Shown piece after piece: positions 44,137-52,259 of a DNA stretch of 64,000 nucleotides. This DNA comes from Hwanghaeella sp965227365 (GTDB lineage Bacteria > Pseudomonadota > Alphaproteobacteria > UBA8366 > Aestuariispiraceae): assembly GCF_965227365.1 (NCBI RefSeq), contig NZ_OZ245754.1, positions 2,790,001-2,854,000 on the forward strand. Direction: 5' to 3'. Numbering within the stretch: the first letter of the stretch is position 1; the number at the start of each line of letters is the position of its first letter. The notes beneath the pieces are model-generated. The model was not told the DNA's origin. It did no database searches and saw only the letters and a list, made by a program, of their open reading frames with translations. A program made the translations under genes and the position numbers.

Positions 44137-45465
44137 GTGCCCAAAGTACTCTTTTTTGCTGAAACCGCGGCGCAATGGTCCGTCATCCGACCCTTGCTGC
44201 CGCACCTCAGAGAATTCGAGATAGAATTGATGGTGGGCCCCTCGGTTCCCTTGTCCGAGAACGCCCACAGGTTCACCAAACATGAATTGGCCCCGCAAAC
44301 GGGTAAGGACCGGCGCGTGCCTGCCCTTACCCGATATCTGGGTAAAGACGTCGATTTCACAATCTACAAATATTACAGGAATCTGTTTCGCACCAAGCTG
44401 GACTACCACACGGATATTCTGAAGAGGTCGAAGATCGACCTTGTGGTCGTTGGCGAGGATGGCATATCCGCGGAAATCTGGCTTATTCGGGCGGCGAAAA
44501 AACTACGCGTTCCCGTCGTCATCCTCCCTTATGAGGCCAGCGGCCGTGAAGATTTCATCAACGTCCTGAAAACGAAAAAGCGGGAGAACTCCCTGGTCGT
44601 TTTCGACGATCGCCAGCAGGAGTTCCTGGGGAGAATTGGAGCCTCGTCCTGGATGGCAGATTTCGAAGGCGATGCGGCCGCAATCTATCCACTCGAATAC
44701 ATCGCGGCGCTGACAGACATGGGATTTACGTTCCTGAACCCATGGACGACCCATGGTGGGGAAGCCGACATTCTGTTCTCGGAAGCGCCCGCGATGACAG
44801 CGTTCTACCATGACGAAGGCCTCGAAAAGAAACAGATCCTGGAAACCGGATCCCCCTATGACGATGCCATGCACAATGTCATCGTGACCGACCAAGAGGT
44901 TTCCCGGGCATACGACCGACACACCCAGATCCGCACGGACAAGGCAAGCGTACTGGTTTCCCTGCCCCCGAACTATGACATGCAACGCGGGGCTTTTTCC
45001 GAGTTCAGTTCATACGACGCGATGCGCGATACGATCGTCGAAGAACTGGGCACCAGTGCGGCGACCGTGACCGTCCTCGTGCATCCGGCCTATTTCGATC
45101 AAGTCAGCAGCGGTGAAAGCGACGGTGTCGCCCTATATTCCAAGAATTGGCTCCTGGAAGAGATCCCGCGTCACGACATTTTCGTGACGAGCGGGTCGAG
45201 TACTCTGCGTTGGTCCGCGGCGGCAAGGAAAGTCACCGTCAATTTTGATGTGTATAAACTGGGGCTGGAGTTTTTCGATAGAATTCCCGGACTTCGACAA
45301 TTCACGAGCCATACGGAGTGTTTTTCCTTCGTCAAGGAATTGGCCAATGATGGCGCGAAATACTCGGACTACATATCCAGACACGCAGAAGGCACTCAGT
45401 CCTGGGGATATCTTGACGGCGGTTGCAATGACCGCATCGTCAACGCGCTCAAGACTCTAGCATGA
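44137..45465 (+). CDS. GT-B-like glycan protein, family member A
   Basis: A 442-residue cytoplasmic protein with a GTG start and a GGGGAG ribosome site. I do not know its exact family. The N-terminus (PKVLFFAETAAQWSVIRPLL) and the sequence LVVVGEDGISAEIWL, VPVVILPYEASG, NPWTTHGGEADILF and ETGSPYDDAM recur in the same order in two other proteins here (46243 and 54864). The C-terminal half has FVTSGSSTLRWSAAARKVTVNFD, which resembles the nucleotide-sugar end of GT-B enzymes such as CDP-glycerol transferases and 2-epimerases. A nonulosonic acid or capsule-type glycosyltransferase is the most reasonable guess. Confidence 0.7.
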   Translation: MPKVLFFAETAAQWSVIRPLLPHLREFEIELMVGPSVPLSENAHRFTKHELAPQTGKDRRVPALTRYLGKDVDFTIYKYYRNLFRTKLDYHTDILKRSKIDLVVVGEDGISAEIWLIRAAKKLRVPVVILPYEASGREDFINVLKTKKRENSLVVFDDRQQEFLGRIGASSWMADFEGDAAAIYPLEYIAALTDMGFTFLNPWTTHGGEADILFSEAPAMTAFYHDEGLEKKQILETGSPYDDAMHNVIVTDQEVSRAYDRHTQIRTDKASVLVSLPPNYDMQRGAFSEFSSYDAMRDTIVEELGTSAATVTVLVHPAYFDQVSSGESDGVALYSKNWLLEEIPRHDIFVTSGSSTLRWSAAARKVTVNFDVYKLGLEFFDRIPGLRQFTSHTECFSFVKELANDGAKYSDYISRHAEGTQSWGYLDGGCNDRIVNALKTLA

Positions 45466-45511
45466 CGCTGTTCGGCTGATTTGCGGAACTACCGGGACAG
45501 GGTGACCCGGC

Positions 45512-46246
45512 TTAGGCCGAGGCTTTGTCGATGGTAAGAAAGTACTGGCAAACGAGCTGGCCAGCGCCGTTTACAAGCTGGTACGGATTGCCGTCGCAAT
45601 CGATCGTCCAGGTGCGCATGGGGTCGTCCGTCTTGGCCAATTGCATGCCAAGGTCGAACGGTTCGAACTCAAAGCCAGCCACTTGCGGATGGTCTTTCAG
45701 GTAGCGTTCGATCCCCGCGATGGAAAAGTTGTTCCAGCCCGTCTCCCAGGTCTCACCGTCCGCCTCGACGCGCCGGTGCCGCATCAAAACGTCGACCGGA
45801 TGCCGATTGAACATATCCCAAACGATGACGCGGCCGCCGGGCCGGACAGCGTCCAGTAGATTGTCCAGTGCCGGTTTGGGATCGTCCAGACAGTTCAGGA
45901 CCCCGGACATTGTGACGATGTCGACCTCACAGTCCGGCATGTTCTTGGGACGGGAAACGTCACCCTGGAAAACAGTGACGTCAGGAAACCGTCGTCTCGT
46001 TGCTTCAACCAAATTCGGTGAAATATCGACGCCGAACCATTCACCCGACGGAAGCAGCGGCCGGATATAGTTAAAGAACTCCCCGGCCGCACAACCGACA
46101 TCCATCAAACGAAACGGCTCTTCTCCAACCGTCTGCTCAACCCGTTCACGCATCTTGACGAACAGCCTTTTCGGCTCTCTCGGGGGCGGTGCGTCAAGGT
46201 AGATCGCATCGTCCGCTATTCGTCCCGCTTTCGGTAAATCGGTCAT
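45512..46246 (-). CDS. Class I methyltransferase, glycan module B
   Basis: A 244-residue methyltransferase with LMDVGCAAGEFFN as motif I (about residues 47-59), FGVDISPNLVEATRRR as the acidic strand and VRPGGRVIVWDMF near 130. It shares with the methyltransferase at 43310 the C-terminal pattern VLMRHRRVEADG, ETGWNNFS, DPMRTWTIDCD and QLVNGAGQLVCQY. It is last in a minus-strand unit (dioxygenase, radical SAM, GT-B-like, methyltransferase) and its start overlaps the GT-B-like stop (ATGA). Module A and B converge, with 46 bases between stops holding only a weak hairpin. Confidence 0.85.
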   Translation of the reverse strand: MTDLPKAGRIADDAIYLDAPPPREPKRLFVKMRERVEQTVGEEPFRLMDVGCAAGEFFNYIRPLLPSGEWFGVDISPNLVEATRRRFPDVTVFQGDVSRPKNMPDCEVDIVTMSGVLNCLDDPKPALDNLLDAVRPGGRVIVWDMFNRHPVDVLMRHRRVEADGETWETGWNNFSIAGIERYLKDHPQVAGFEFEPFDLGMQLAKTDDPMRTWTIDCDGNPYQLVNGAGQLVCQYFLTIDKASA

Positions 46247-47706
46247 TTTGAGCCAGCCGTATCCAGTGCCTGTGATTGCGAAACGTCGTTTGCCGTTCCG
46301 GCGACGATTTGCTCTAGCCGCCTTGCGATATTCCGGACCGCCTTACCGTCCACGGGTTCAAACCCCTGCATGATCGGAAGACAGCCGCGCGAACACTCTG
46401 TGTAGTATTGATCGTCATCATGCAAGCGCTTCAATTGCGCAAGAACCTCACCGAAACGCAAACAATACAGAAAACCGGCGACATCCGGGAAATCGATTTT
46501 CTTGAACCCGAACATATCAAAATCAATTACCGGCCTTGCGCAAACCAACGCCCACCGCGAAACGCTCGACAAAGAAGTAATGACGACATCGTATGCGGGG
46601 ATCAGTTTTATCGCGGAATCAGGCAAACCCCGAATCCCGTTTCTCTCAAGAATTTCTATGTCTTGCGGCAATGTTCGGGGATGCAGAGAGAAATCGAGCG
46701 TGACGTTTCCCAGTTCCTCGGCGAAATGGCGTAAACGCGTGCAATAGTCGCTGATATGCTCGAATTCCGACTGCTGCCGCCAATGGCTGCTTTCATTGGG
46801 CGGGACGCAAACCAGGACCCGCAGATTATCCGGCGCATGACGCCGGAACTCGCGGATCACCCGATCGTCACCGGAGAACCGCATCAACCCATCGTGCAGA
46901 ATATCCGTGTAGACCGATCCGGCCAAAACCATCTTGCCTTCCCTGACGCCTTCCTTGCGATACCGCGACTGCATCTCGGTCCCTTCCACCAAGATCGCAC
47001 TGGCATTTCCGCCATGCATCACCCAGGGCTGCGGCAATGAAATGCCGGTCAGTTCCATCCCGGCAACGAAGGCCGGGGGCAGAAACAATGCCTCGCCGTA
47101 TGCCGTATCGTTAACCCATTGAGGCCAGATTTCCTTGATAACCGCGCCTTCTTCGGAATCGGCGAGGCACAGACTGCCATCGGAGAATTTCTCTTCAATC
47201 CCCTTGTAGATCAGGGAAGACGAGTCCCCCATGCCAAAGGGTAGAACTGCGCTCGGTACCCCCAGACGGGCCGCCGCTTCAACAGCCCAATAATTGCCCC
47301 CGATGCCATCCTCCGGCACGACGATGATATCGGCGCCGCTTTCCCTGATGATCTTCTTTGCCGCGGACAAGCGATAGCGATGAAACCGTATCATGTGGAA
47401 CAACGCGGCACGCGGCAGATGTCCGATACATTTCCGAAACCTGGTCAAAAAACGCAGCCTGAAAAAGAACAGCTTTTCGTACAGTTTTTCCTGCCGGGTC
47501 ATCATCGGCAACTCGGAATCGCCGTCGTGGTAGTAGAACGGCACTTCCAGTTCTCGACTGGCATCCGCCATTAATTCCCGTATCCCGGGATCGCCGCGGT
47601 CGCAGCACAGAGCGACCTGCACGCCTTCATGTTTTAAGCGCGCGATAACTTCGCGATAGTATCTGAACTGTCCGCTTTCCCCCGTGAACAGAAGCGCTTT
47701 TGTCAC
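46243..47706 (-). CDS. GT-B-like glycan protein, family member B
   Basis: A 487-residue protein starting at a GTG that overlaps the radical SAM stop (GTGA). Shared landmarks with members A and C: an N-terminal KALLFTGESGQFRYYREVI, IIVVPEDGIGGNYWAV (about residues 126-141), VPSAVLPFGMG, QPWVMHGGNASAIL, and VLAGSVYTDIL, then VVITSLSSVSRWALVCARPVIDFD near the end. The region RFLTRFRKCIGHLPRAALFH is basic and might touch the membrane. It probably transfers a sugar in the glycan pathway. The paired methyltransferase gene follows immediately. Confidence 0.7.
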   Translation of the reverse strand: MTKALLFTGESGQFRYYREVIARLKHEGVQVALCCDRGDPGIRELMADASRELEVPFYYHDGDSELPMMTRQEKLYEKLFFFRLRFLTRFRKCIGHLPRAALFHMIRFHRYRLSAAKKIIRESGADIIVVPEDGIGGNYWAVEAAARLGVPSAVLPFGMGDSSSLIYKGIEEKFSDGSLCLADSEEGAVIKEIWPQWVNDTAYGEALFLPPAFVAGMELTGISLPQPWVMHGGNASAILVEGTEMQSRYRKEGVREGKMVLAGSVYTDILHDGLMRFSGDDRVIREFRRHAPDNLRVLVCVPPNESSHWRQQSEFEHISDYCTRLRHFAEELGNVTLDFSLHPRTLPQDIEILERNGIRGLPDSAIKLIPAYDVVITSLSSVSRWALVCARPVIDFDMFGFKKIDFPDVAGFLYCLRFGEVLAQLKRLHDDDQYYTECSRGCLPIMQGFEPVDGKAVRNIARRLEQIVAGTANDVSQSQALDTAGSK

Positions 47707-48716
47707 GAACGGTCCCGTTTCCGCGTTTGCTGGGGCATCAAGGCTTCGTTCAAGGGGCGCGCAGGTGTTTTACAGGAACGGATGCAACTGCCGCACAAAG
47801 TGCCGTCCAGCGTATCGTCCAGATGCAACTGCCGAATATTCTGAAAGCGCTCACTGTGCCAGGCCTCGGCTATGGCGATTTCCTTGATGTCTTCGACCGC
47901 CAGTATGTTTTCATAGTCGTTGCAGCAGACCTTGATATACCCTTCCAAGCTGAAATGCGCTTTGTTGAAGGGAAGATGGCAATCGCGGTAAGGCGGATCG
48001 GGCAGGTTCGGCATCTGTCCTGACTGGTTCGACGCTTCATAGTACAGAACTTCGTCCACATCGTCTCCGATCAGGTCGACCAAATTCTGGAAGGTACCGT
48101 CGGTGTGCGGCATGCCGACAAATGAGACCCCCAACCACAGTTTGATGTCATTCTCCTGCCGGTAGCGGCTCAAGAAACGGATATTCTCTATGACCTTGTC
48201 GAAGTCATCCCGTCCGTGCACATCGCGATAGGTCTCCCGGTCGCCGCCATTCACTGAAAACTTGATAGACGATAGGCCTGCATCGACGATCTTGCGGAAC
48301 TTCTCGGTGTCTCCGAGCGCGCCGTTCGTGGAGATGTAAATGTACTCGAACCCTGTTTCCCGGCAGAAAGCGATATACTCGTCCAGCCAGCGGCAGGTCA
48401 GCGGTTCAGCCCCGGCGAATAGACCAACTTCGCGGGCTCCAAGGTCATAGGTTTCCCGGACGATACGCTCGAACAAGGCGCGATCGATATGCCGTTTCGG
48501 GCGTTCCATCAGCGTATAGGCGCAGAAGGCGCAGCTGTGGTTGCAGATATTTGTCGTTTCGATCTGCACTTGTTTCGGGAAGGGAGGTGTCACACTCCTC
48601 TCCGCCGACCTTATCATCTGCCGCAGTCTGCTGCCGACATGGCTTTCCGAATGATCCACGTCATCCGAAAAGACATCGGAGAGATTCGATATGATCGTAT
48701 TTTTCTTTGAAGTCAC
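47703..48716 (-). CDS. Radical SAM protein with SPASM-type C-terminus
   Basis: A 337-residue radical SAM enzyme. The cluster motif CNHSCAFC (about residues 52-59) is preceded by QIETTNI, and the later GLFAGAEPLTCRWLDEY and IYISTNGAL follow the family pattern. The C-terminal region has CHLPFNK, VCCNDYENI and CGSCIRSC, a SPASM-like set of cysteines for an additional cluster. The substrate is unknown; the locus suggests a carbohydrate or lipid-linked sugar. It starts at GTG, and lies 25 bases downstream of the dioxygenase gene. A peptide substrate is possible but no small peptide gene is seen. Confidence 0.85.
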   Translation of the reverse strand: MTSKKNTIISNLSDVFSDDVDHSESHVGSRLRQMIRSAERSVTPPFPKQVQIETTNICNHSCAFCAYTLMERPKRHIDRALFERIVRETYDLGAREVGLFAGAEPLTCRWLDEYIAFCRETGFEYIYISTNGALGDTEKFRKIVDAGLSSIKFSVNGGDRETYRDVHGRDDFDKVIENIRFLSRYRQENDIKLWLGVSFVGMPHTDGTFQNLVDLIGDDVDEVLYYEASNQSGQMPNLPDPPYRDCHLPFNKAHFSLEGYIKVCCNDYENILAVEDIKEIAIAEAWHSERFQNIRQLHLDDTLDGTLCGSCIRSCKTPARPLNEALMPQQTRKRDRS

Positions 48717-48741
48717 GATGAAAAACCGCCGCCTATCCCGA

Positions 48742-49734
48742 TTATCTGCGTACTAGCCGAGCAACAACCCGTCTGGGAATGTAAAGGCAGCGCCTAATGA
48801 AATTCATCAATGCCACTCCCTTCGACTTTATCGACGCCTGCGCCGACAGCCGACGCAAACGCATTTTTTCACCCCATTCACCAAGGCCTTCCTTGGAAAA
48901 CCGAGAGAACCCCTTGCCGGTCTTTTCCCACTTCTCGCCGCGTTCATAGTGGCGTGAGTTGCGGGGCATCTTGTCCCCTATCCCCAGCAACCTTTCACCA
49001 GGGTAGGTATGGGCCCGAAGAATGCGTCTCTCACACCCGGCGTTCAGATAACTGCCGCTATGGTAGACATCCGTGTTGAAAATGATCAGGCTCCCGCGTG
49101 GCGCCAGTATCTCTACGAAGGGCGCCAGGTTATTCGGAAGCCTCTCATTGGGCATGGAATAGAATTCATCGGTCCCGACATCAACCGCGCCGTCCCGGCA
49201 AATGCCGTCGAACCACTCGCGGAACCGCCTCCGCGCCTCTCCCATCGATCCCGGATGGACGCCAAAGGCCCCCTTCCCCGACTCCATGATGTCTTCCAGA
49301 TACACCATGAACTTCAGGTTCCAGGTCTTGTCGAAATGCGCATCCGCAATCGCTCGGTCCGCGCCGACATCGTATGTGGCATAGATTTCGGAGTTCAACA
49401 TGCAGGGGAAGCCAACGACCTCCCGGACGAGCGATCTGACCCGATCATTGTCGAATACGGCCTCGATCGCCGGAAAATCGGCCTTGGTGCCGGCGGTACG
49501 GTCCAATGCGGCATAGTCGGCGACATCTCCGCCGACGCGTCGGATGGCGGGGTTTCCGTCATTTCTCGCCGCCCTCAGTTTGTCCCATTCGGCACTCAAG
49601 CGGGTCAACTGATCGGGTTCTATATACCCAGGCAGAACCGCGGCACCGTATTTCCGCAAACAGGCCGCAATCTCTCGGAGGTCGCCGCCGCCCGATACGG
49701 TAATATCATCCAGCGTTGGCGCATTGGTGATCAT
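48742..49734 (-). CDS. Phytanoyl-CoA dioxygenase (PhyH)-family protein
   Basis: A 330-residue Fe(II)/2-oxoglutarate dioxygenase-like protein. The HxD pair is in ADAHFDKTWNLKFMVYLEDI (about residues 137-156) and the distal His in NTDVYHSGSYLNAG, with an Arg in CERRILRAHTYPG. So the iron site and 2-oxoglutarate salt bridge appear intact. The last 90 residues are basic and lack a known domain. It is the first gene of a minus-strand unit with a radical SAM protein, suggesting hydroxylation of a glycan component. AAGG lies before the ATG. Confidence 0.8.
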   Translation of the reverse strand: MITNAPTLDDITVSGGGDLREIAACLRKYGAAVLPGYIEPDQLTRLSAEWDKLRAARNDGNPAIRRVGGDVADYAALDRTAGTKADFPAIEAVFDNDRVRSLVREVVGFPCMLNSEIYATYDVGADRAIADAHFDKTWNLKFMVYLEDIMESGKGAFGVHPGSMGEARRRFREWFDGICRDGAVDVGTDEFYSMPNERLPNNLAPFVEILAPRGSLIIFNTDVYHSGSYLNAGCERRILRAHTYPGERLLGIGDKMPRNSRHYERGEKWEKTGKGFSRFSKEGLGEWGEKMRLRRLSAQASIKSKGVALMNFIRRCLYIPRRVVARLVRR

Positions 49735-50135
49735 TTGCAGAGCCTTCGTGAAGGTGCGCTAAAAATGCCGAGAAGATACCTTTTGCCTTCCAAACTTCAA
49801 GCAAACCCGGCCCTGTCTCGGGCACATGCCCGGATTTCATCATCATTTCTCGCCATCATGCGGGGCGGATGCAACAGCGAATGAGCCTTAGACTTTGGCC
49901 ACATCCAACAACTTGCCGTACCCGCCCTTTTCCTGTCTTTACTCTCGACGCCGCATTCTGGCCTCGCAGGCGCGACAACAGCTTAATGTGCGCCGGATTC
50001 TATCTATCCTCCTAGCCGAGTCGGTTTAGGGTATGAACACGCTGGCTAGGGGTATCCTGGGCGGCAATCCTGGCGCGGATATTGTGAAACGGTTCGACGC
50101 CATCAAGACCGGTAAAAATAAAGACCACATCCGAT
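49735..50135. other. Divergent non-coding gap inside the glycan locus
   Basis: These 401 bases separate the PhyH-type gene (minus) and the second NeuB-like gene (plus) and should carry promoters for both. CCTAGCC (50011-50017) and GGCTAGG (50044-50050) form a 7-bp inverted repeat 26 bases apart. The last 30 bases before 50136 are AT-rich, with no clear Shine-Dalgarno sequence. I find no convincing promoter hexamers and no open frame that looks like a gene. Confidence 0.4.
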
Positions 50136-51260
50136 ATGAGCAAAGAGAGTCAGGGCCATTTACAGGATGAAACCATTACACTTGGTGGTTTCCCCCTCGA
50201 TCGTATCAATCCACCGGTATTTCTGGCTGAAATCGGCGGTTTCTTCGGTCAGGACCTGCAATTGGCGAAAGAGATGATCGAACGGATCATCGCCTGCGGA
50301 CGTGACGTTCCCGATCAGCCAATGGTCCTGAAGACCGAGATTCTACACGACCCAGACGTCTGTCTTCCCGGACCGACGATGGAGACCTATGCTTCGAAGG
50401 CCGGGGACGTGGCGCAGGAGAATTACCGTTCGCTCATCGAGAGAAAGGTCTTGCCGCTGCCGCATTATGCAATCCTGTTCGAAATCTGTCGGGATGCCGG
50501 GACACCGTTCATCACGTCCGTCTACGATTTTGAAGGCGCCGATTTCGCGGCCGAACAGGGTGTATCCGCACTGAAGATTGCGTCGGGGAACATCGTGCAT
50601 ATCCCGCTGATCCGTCATTGCGCAAAGCTCTGCGCGGATCGGAACCTGCCGCTTCTGATTGACACGGGCCGCGCCTCCTTGGCCGAGGTCGAGCGCGCCG
50701 TGACGACCGCGCGCGCAAGCGGTGCCGCGGTTGTCGTGGAACATAGTCCGGACGGCCATCCCGCGCTGCCGAAGGCACACAATCTCAGGATCATGCAGAC
50801 CTACAAGCAAGCGTTCGGCTGCCCGGTGGGTCTTTCCGACCATCATACCGGCCTGGAAATGATCTATATGGCGGTAGCGCTTGGCGCAGAACTGATTGAG
50901 AAAGGCGTCCATGTCGCGCCGGATGACCTGGATATCGATATTTCGCACACGATGGACATGGCCGACCTGACGCGGGTGCTGCAATCCGTCCACGACTGCT
51001 GGCTGGCGATGGGCATGGCTCACCGGGACCGCAGCAAACAGATCGAAGGGGTGATCGGAACGTCACAGCGCGCCTGTCTGGTCGCAGCCCGAAATCTGGC
51101 GCCCGGTGACGGTATCAATCTTCAAACAGTGCGTTTCGCGTGGCCATGCGAAGGTGTCCCGGTGGAGCATTGGGATCTGGTCAACGGCTGGCGCGTGGTG
51201 AATACCGTGACGGTCGGCCGCCCCATCACCTGGTCCGACATCCAGCGAATTGATGACTAA
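50136..51260 (+). CDS. Second, divergent NeuB-family nonulosonic acid synthase
   Basis: A 374-residue synthase of the NeuB/SpsE family. VFLAEIGGFFGQDLQLAKEM replaces the usual IAEAGVNHN, and SALKIASGNIVHIPLI and GLSDHHTGLEMI match conserved barrel segments. Where LegI has EKHFTMSRDMPGPDH, this protein has EKGVHVAPDDLDIDISH, so the phosphoenolpyruvate/metal area is altered. A C-terminal SAF-like domain (AARNLAPGDGINLQTVRFAWPCEGV) is present. It may make a different ulosonic acid. No ribosome site is visible before the ATG. The APH-like gene overlaps its end by 8 bases. Confidence 0.85.
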   Translation: MSKESQGHLQDETITLGGFPLDRINPPVFLAEIGGFFGQDLQLAKEMIERIIACGRDVPDQPMVLKTEILHDPDVCLPGPTMETYASKAGDVAQENYRSLIERKVLPLPHYAILFEICRDAGTPFITSVYDFEGADFAAEQGVSALKIASGNIVHIPLIRHCAKLCADRNLPLLIDTGRASLAEVERAVTTARASGAAVVVEHSPDGHPALPKAHNLRIMQTYKQAFGCPVGLSDHHTGLEMIYMAVALGAELIEKGVHVAPDDLDIDISHTMDMADLTRVLQSVHDCWLAMGMAHRDRSKQIEGVIGTSQRACLVAARNLAPGDGINLQTVRFAWPCEGVPVEHWDLVNGWRVVNTVTVGRPITWSDIQRIDD

Positions 51261-52257
51261 GTCGCCAACCTGGCTCAGCCTTCACCCGCCAGTACCGTCC
51301 TTCCTACCGGTAACGGAAGAAGACGCGGCAACCGTGATTTCGGCCGTGGGTCAAGAGGGCACCGTGACGGAGATGGCGAGCGATAGCGACCATCAGAAAC
51401 TCTATCGCTTCGACGCAAAATCCGGAGAACCGCTGTTTGTCCGTATCGTCGCCGCCAAATGGGCGGCGGATGCAGAAGAATCGGAAACGCTGGCGGCATG
51501 GCTTGCCGAACAGGGCGTAGCCGCCGTCCCGGTCCCCGTCGCCGGTTTCCCCAAGAGATTGGCGAGTGGTTCGATGGTCAGTGCTTCCACCTTTGTGAAG
51601 GCTCGTCCCCTACAGGCCACCCCCGAAGCAATGCAGCGCTTCGGCAAGCGTTTGTCGGACCTTCATTCAGCTTTGGCGCGCCACCCGCAAAGGCCGGAAT
51701 GGGAAAACAGAACCCAACATCGCCTCTCCCGCCTGTCTGAAATTCGGGCGAAACTCGCGTCAGGGGACATGCGGGCCGGACCGGACCCTGAGCGTGCTGC
51801 CGCGATCGCGGCCGATGCGACGATCGACTTCAATCGCGAACATGAGGACCGCCAACCGCTGCACGGCGATCTCAACGCCGGCAACGTATTGTGGACGGGC
51901 GACGACCTGTTCTTCATCGATTTCGAAGACGTCGTCCATTCCGTGCTGCCGCCGGCCTTCGAACTGGCTCTGGTCCTGGAACGCCACGTGCTCGTCCAGC
52001 ATGAGGACGCAAAGAGCGCCATCGAGGCAGGAAGAGCGCTCCTCGCGGGGTATGGCGGCCAACGTCCCATTAGATTCGATCTTGTCGCCCATCTCCGGGC
52101 ACTTGCCCTGCGTTCGCTTTGCGTGCTTGCCGATGCCGAACAGGACGGGCATTCTCCGCCGGCCTCCGAATGGCAGAAATTTTTTCAACTTGAGGTGGCT
52201 GCGCGTAACCGGGCGGAGACGCTCGCTGAAATTGGCTGGCACGCCACGGACCGATAA
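51253..52257 (+). CDS. APH/ChoK-type kinase in the glycan locus
   Basis: A 334-residue phosphotransferase. The catalytic loop LHGDLNAGNVLW (about residues 206-217) and the metal-binding FFIDFEDVVHS (about 220-230) identify the aminoglycoside phosphotransferase/choline kinase fold. The N-lobe has RFDAKSGEPLFVRIVAAKW, with the ATP-site lysine. In a glycan operon it is more likely to phosphorylate a sugar or amino alcohol than an antibiotic. It overlaps the NeuB-like gene by 8 bases (TTG then ATG; the ATG at 51253 is used) and precedes the next gene by 2 bases. Confidence 0.85.
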   Translation: MTKSPTWLSLHPPVPSFLPVTEEDAATVISAVGQEGTVTEMASDSDHQKLYRFDAKSGEPLFVRIVAAKWAADAEESETLAAWLAEQGVAAVPVPVAGFPKRLASGSMVSASTFVKARPLQATPEAMQRFGKRLSDLHSALARHPQRPEWENRTQHRLSRLSEIRAKLASGDMRAGPDPERAAAIAADATIDFNREHEDRQPLHGDLNAGNVLWTGDDLFFIDFEDVVHSVLPPAFELALVLERHVLVQHEDAKSAIEAGRALLAGYGGQRPIRFDLVAHLRALALRSLCVLADAEQDGHSPPASEWQKFFQLEVAARNRAETLAEIGWHATDR

Positions 52258-52259
52258 TC

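Noticed and set aside
45466..45511. Terminator between convergent modules A and B
   Set aside because: Only a 5-bp stem (CCGGG/CCCGG) is found and no T-run follows, so it is too weak to annotate.
51253..52257. Antibiotic resistance (aminoglycoside phosphotransferase) gene
   Set aside because: The fold is shared with many sugar and choline kinases, and the gene is embedded in a polysaccharide operon without mobile-element signs.
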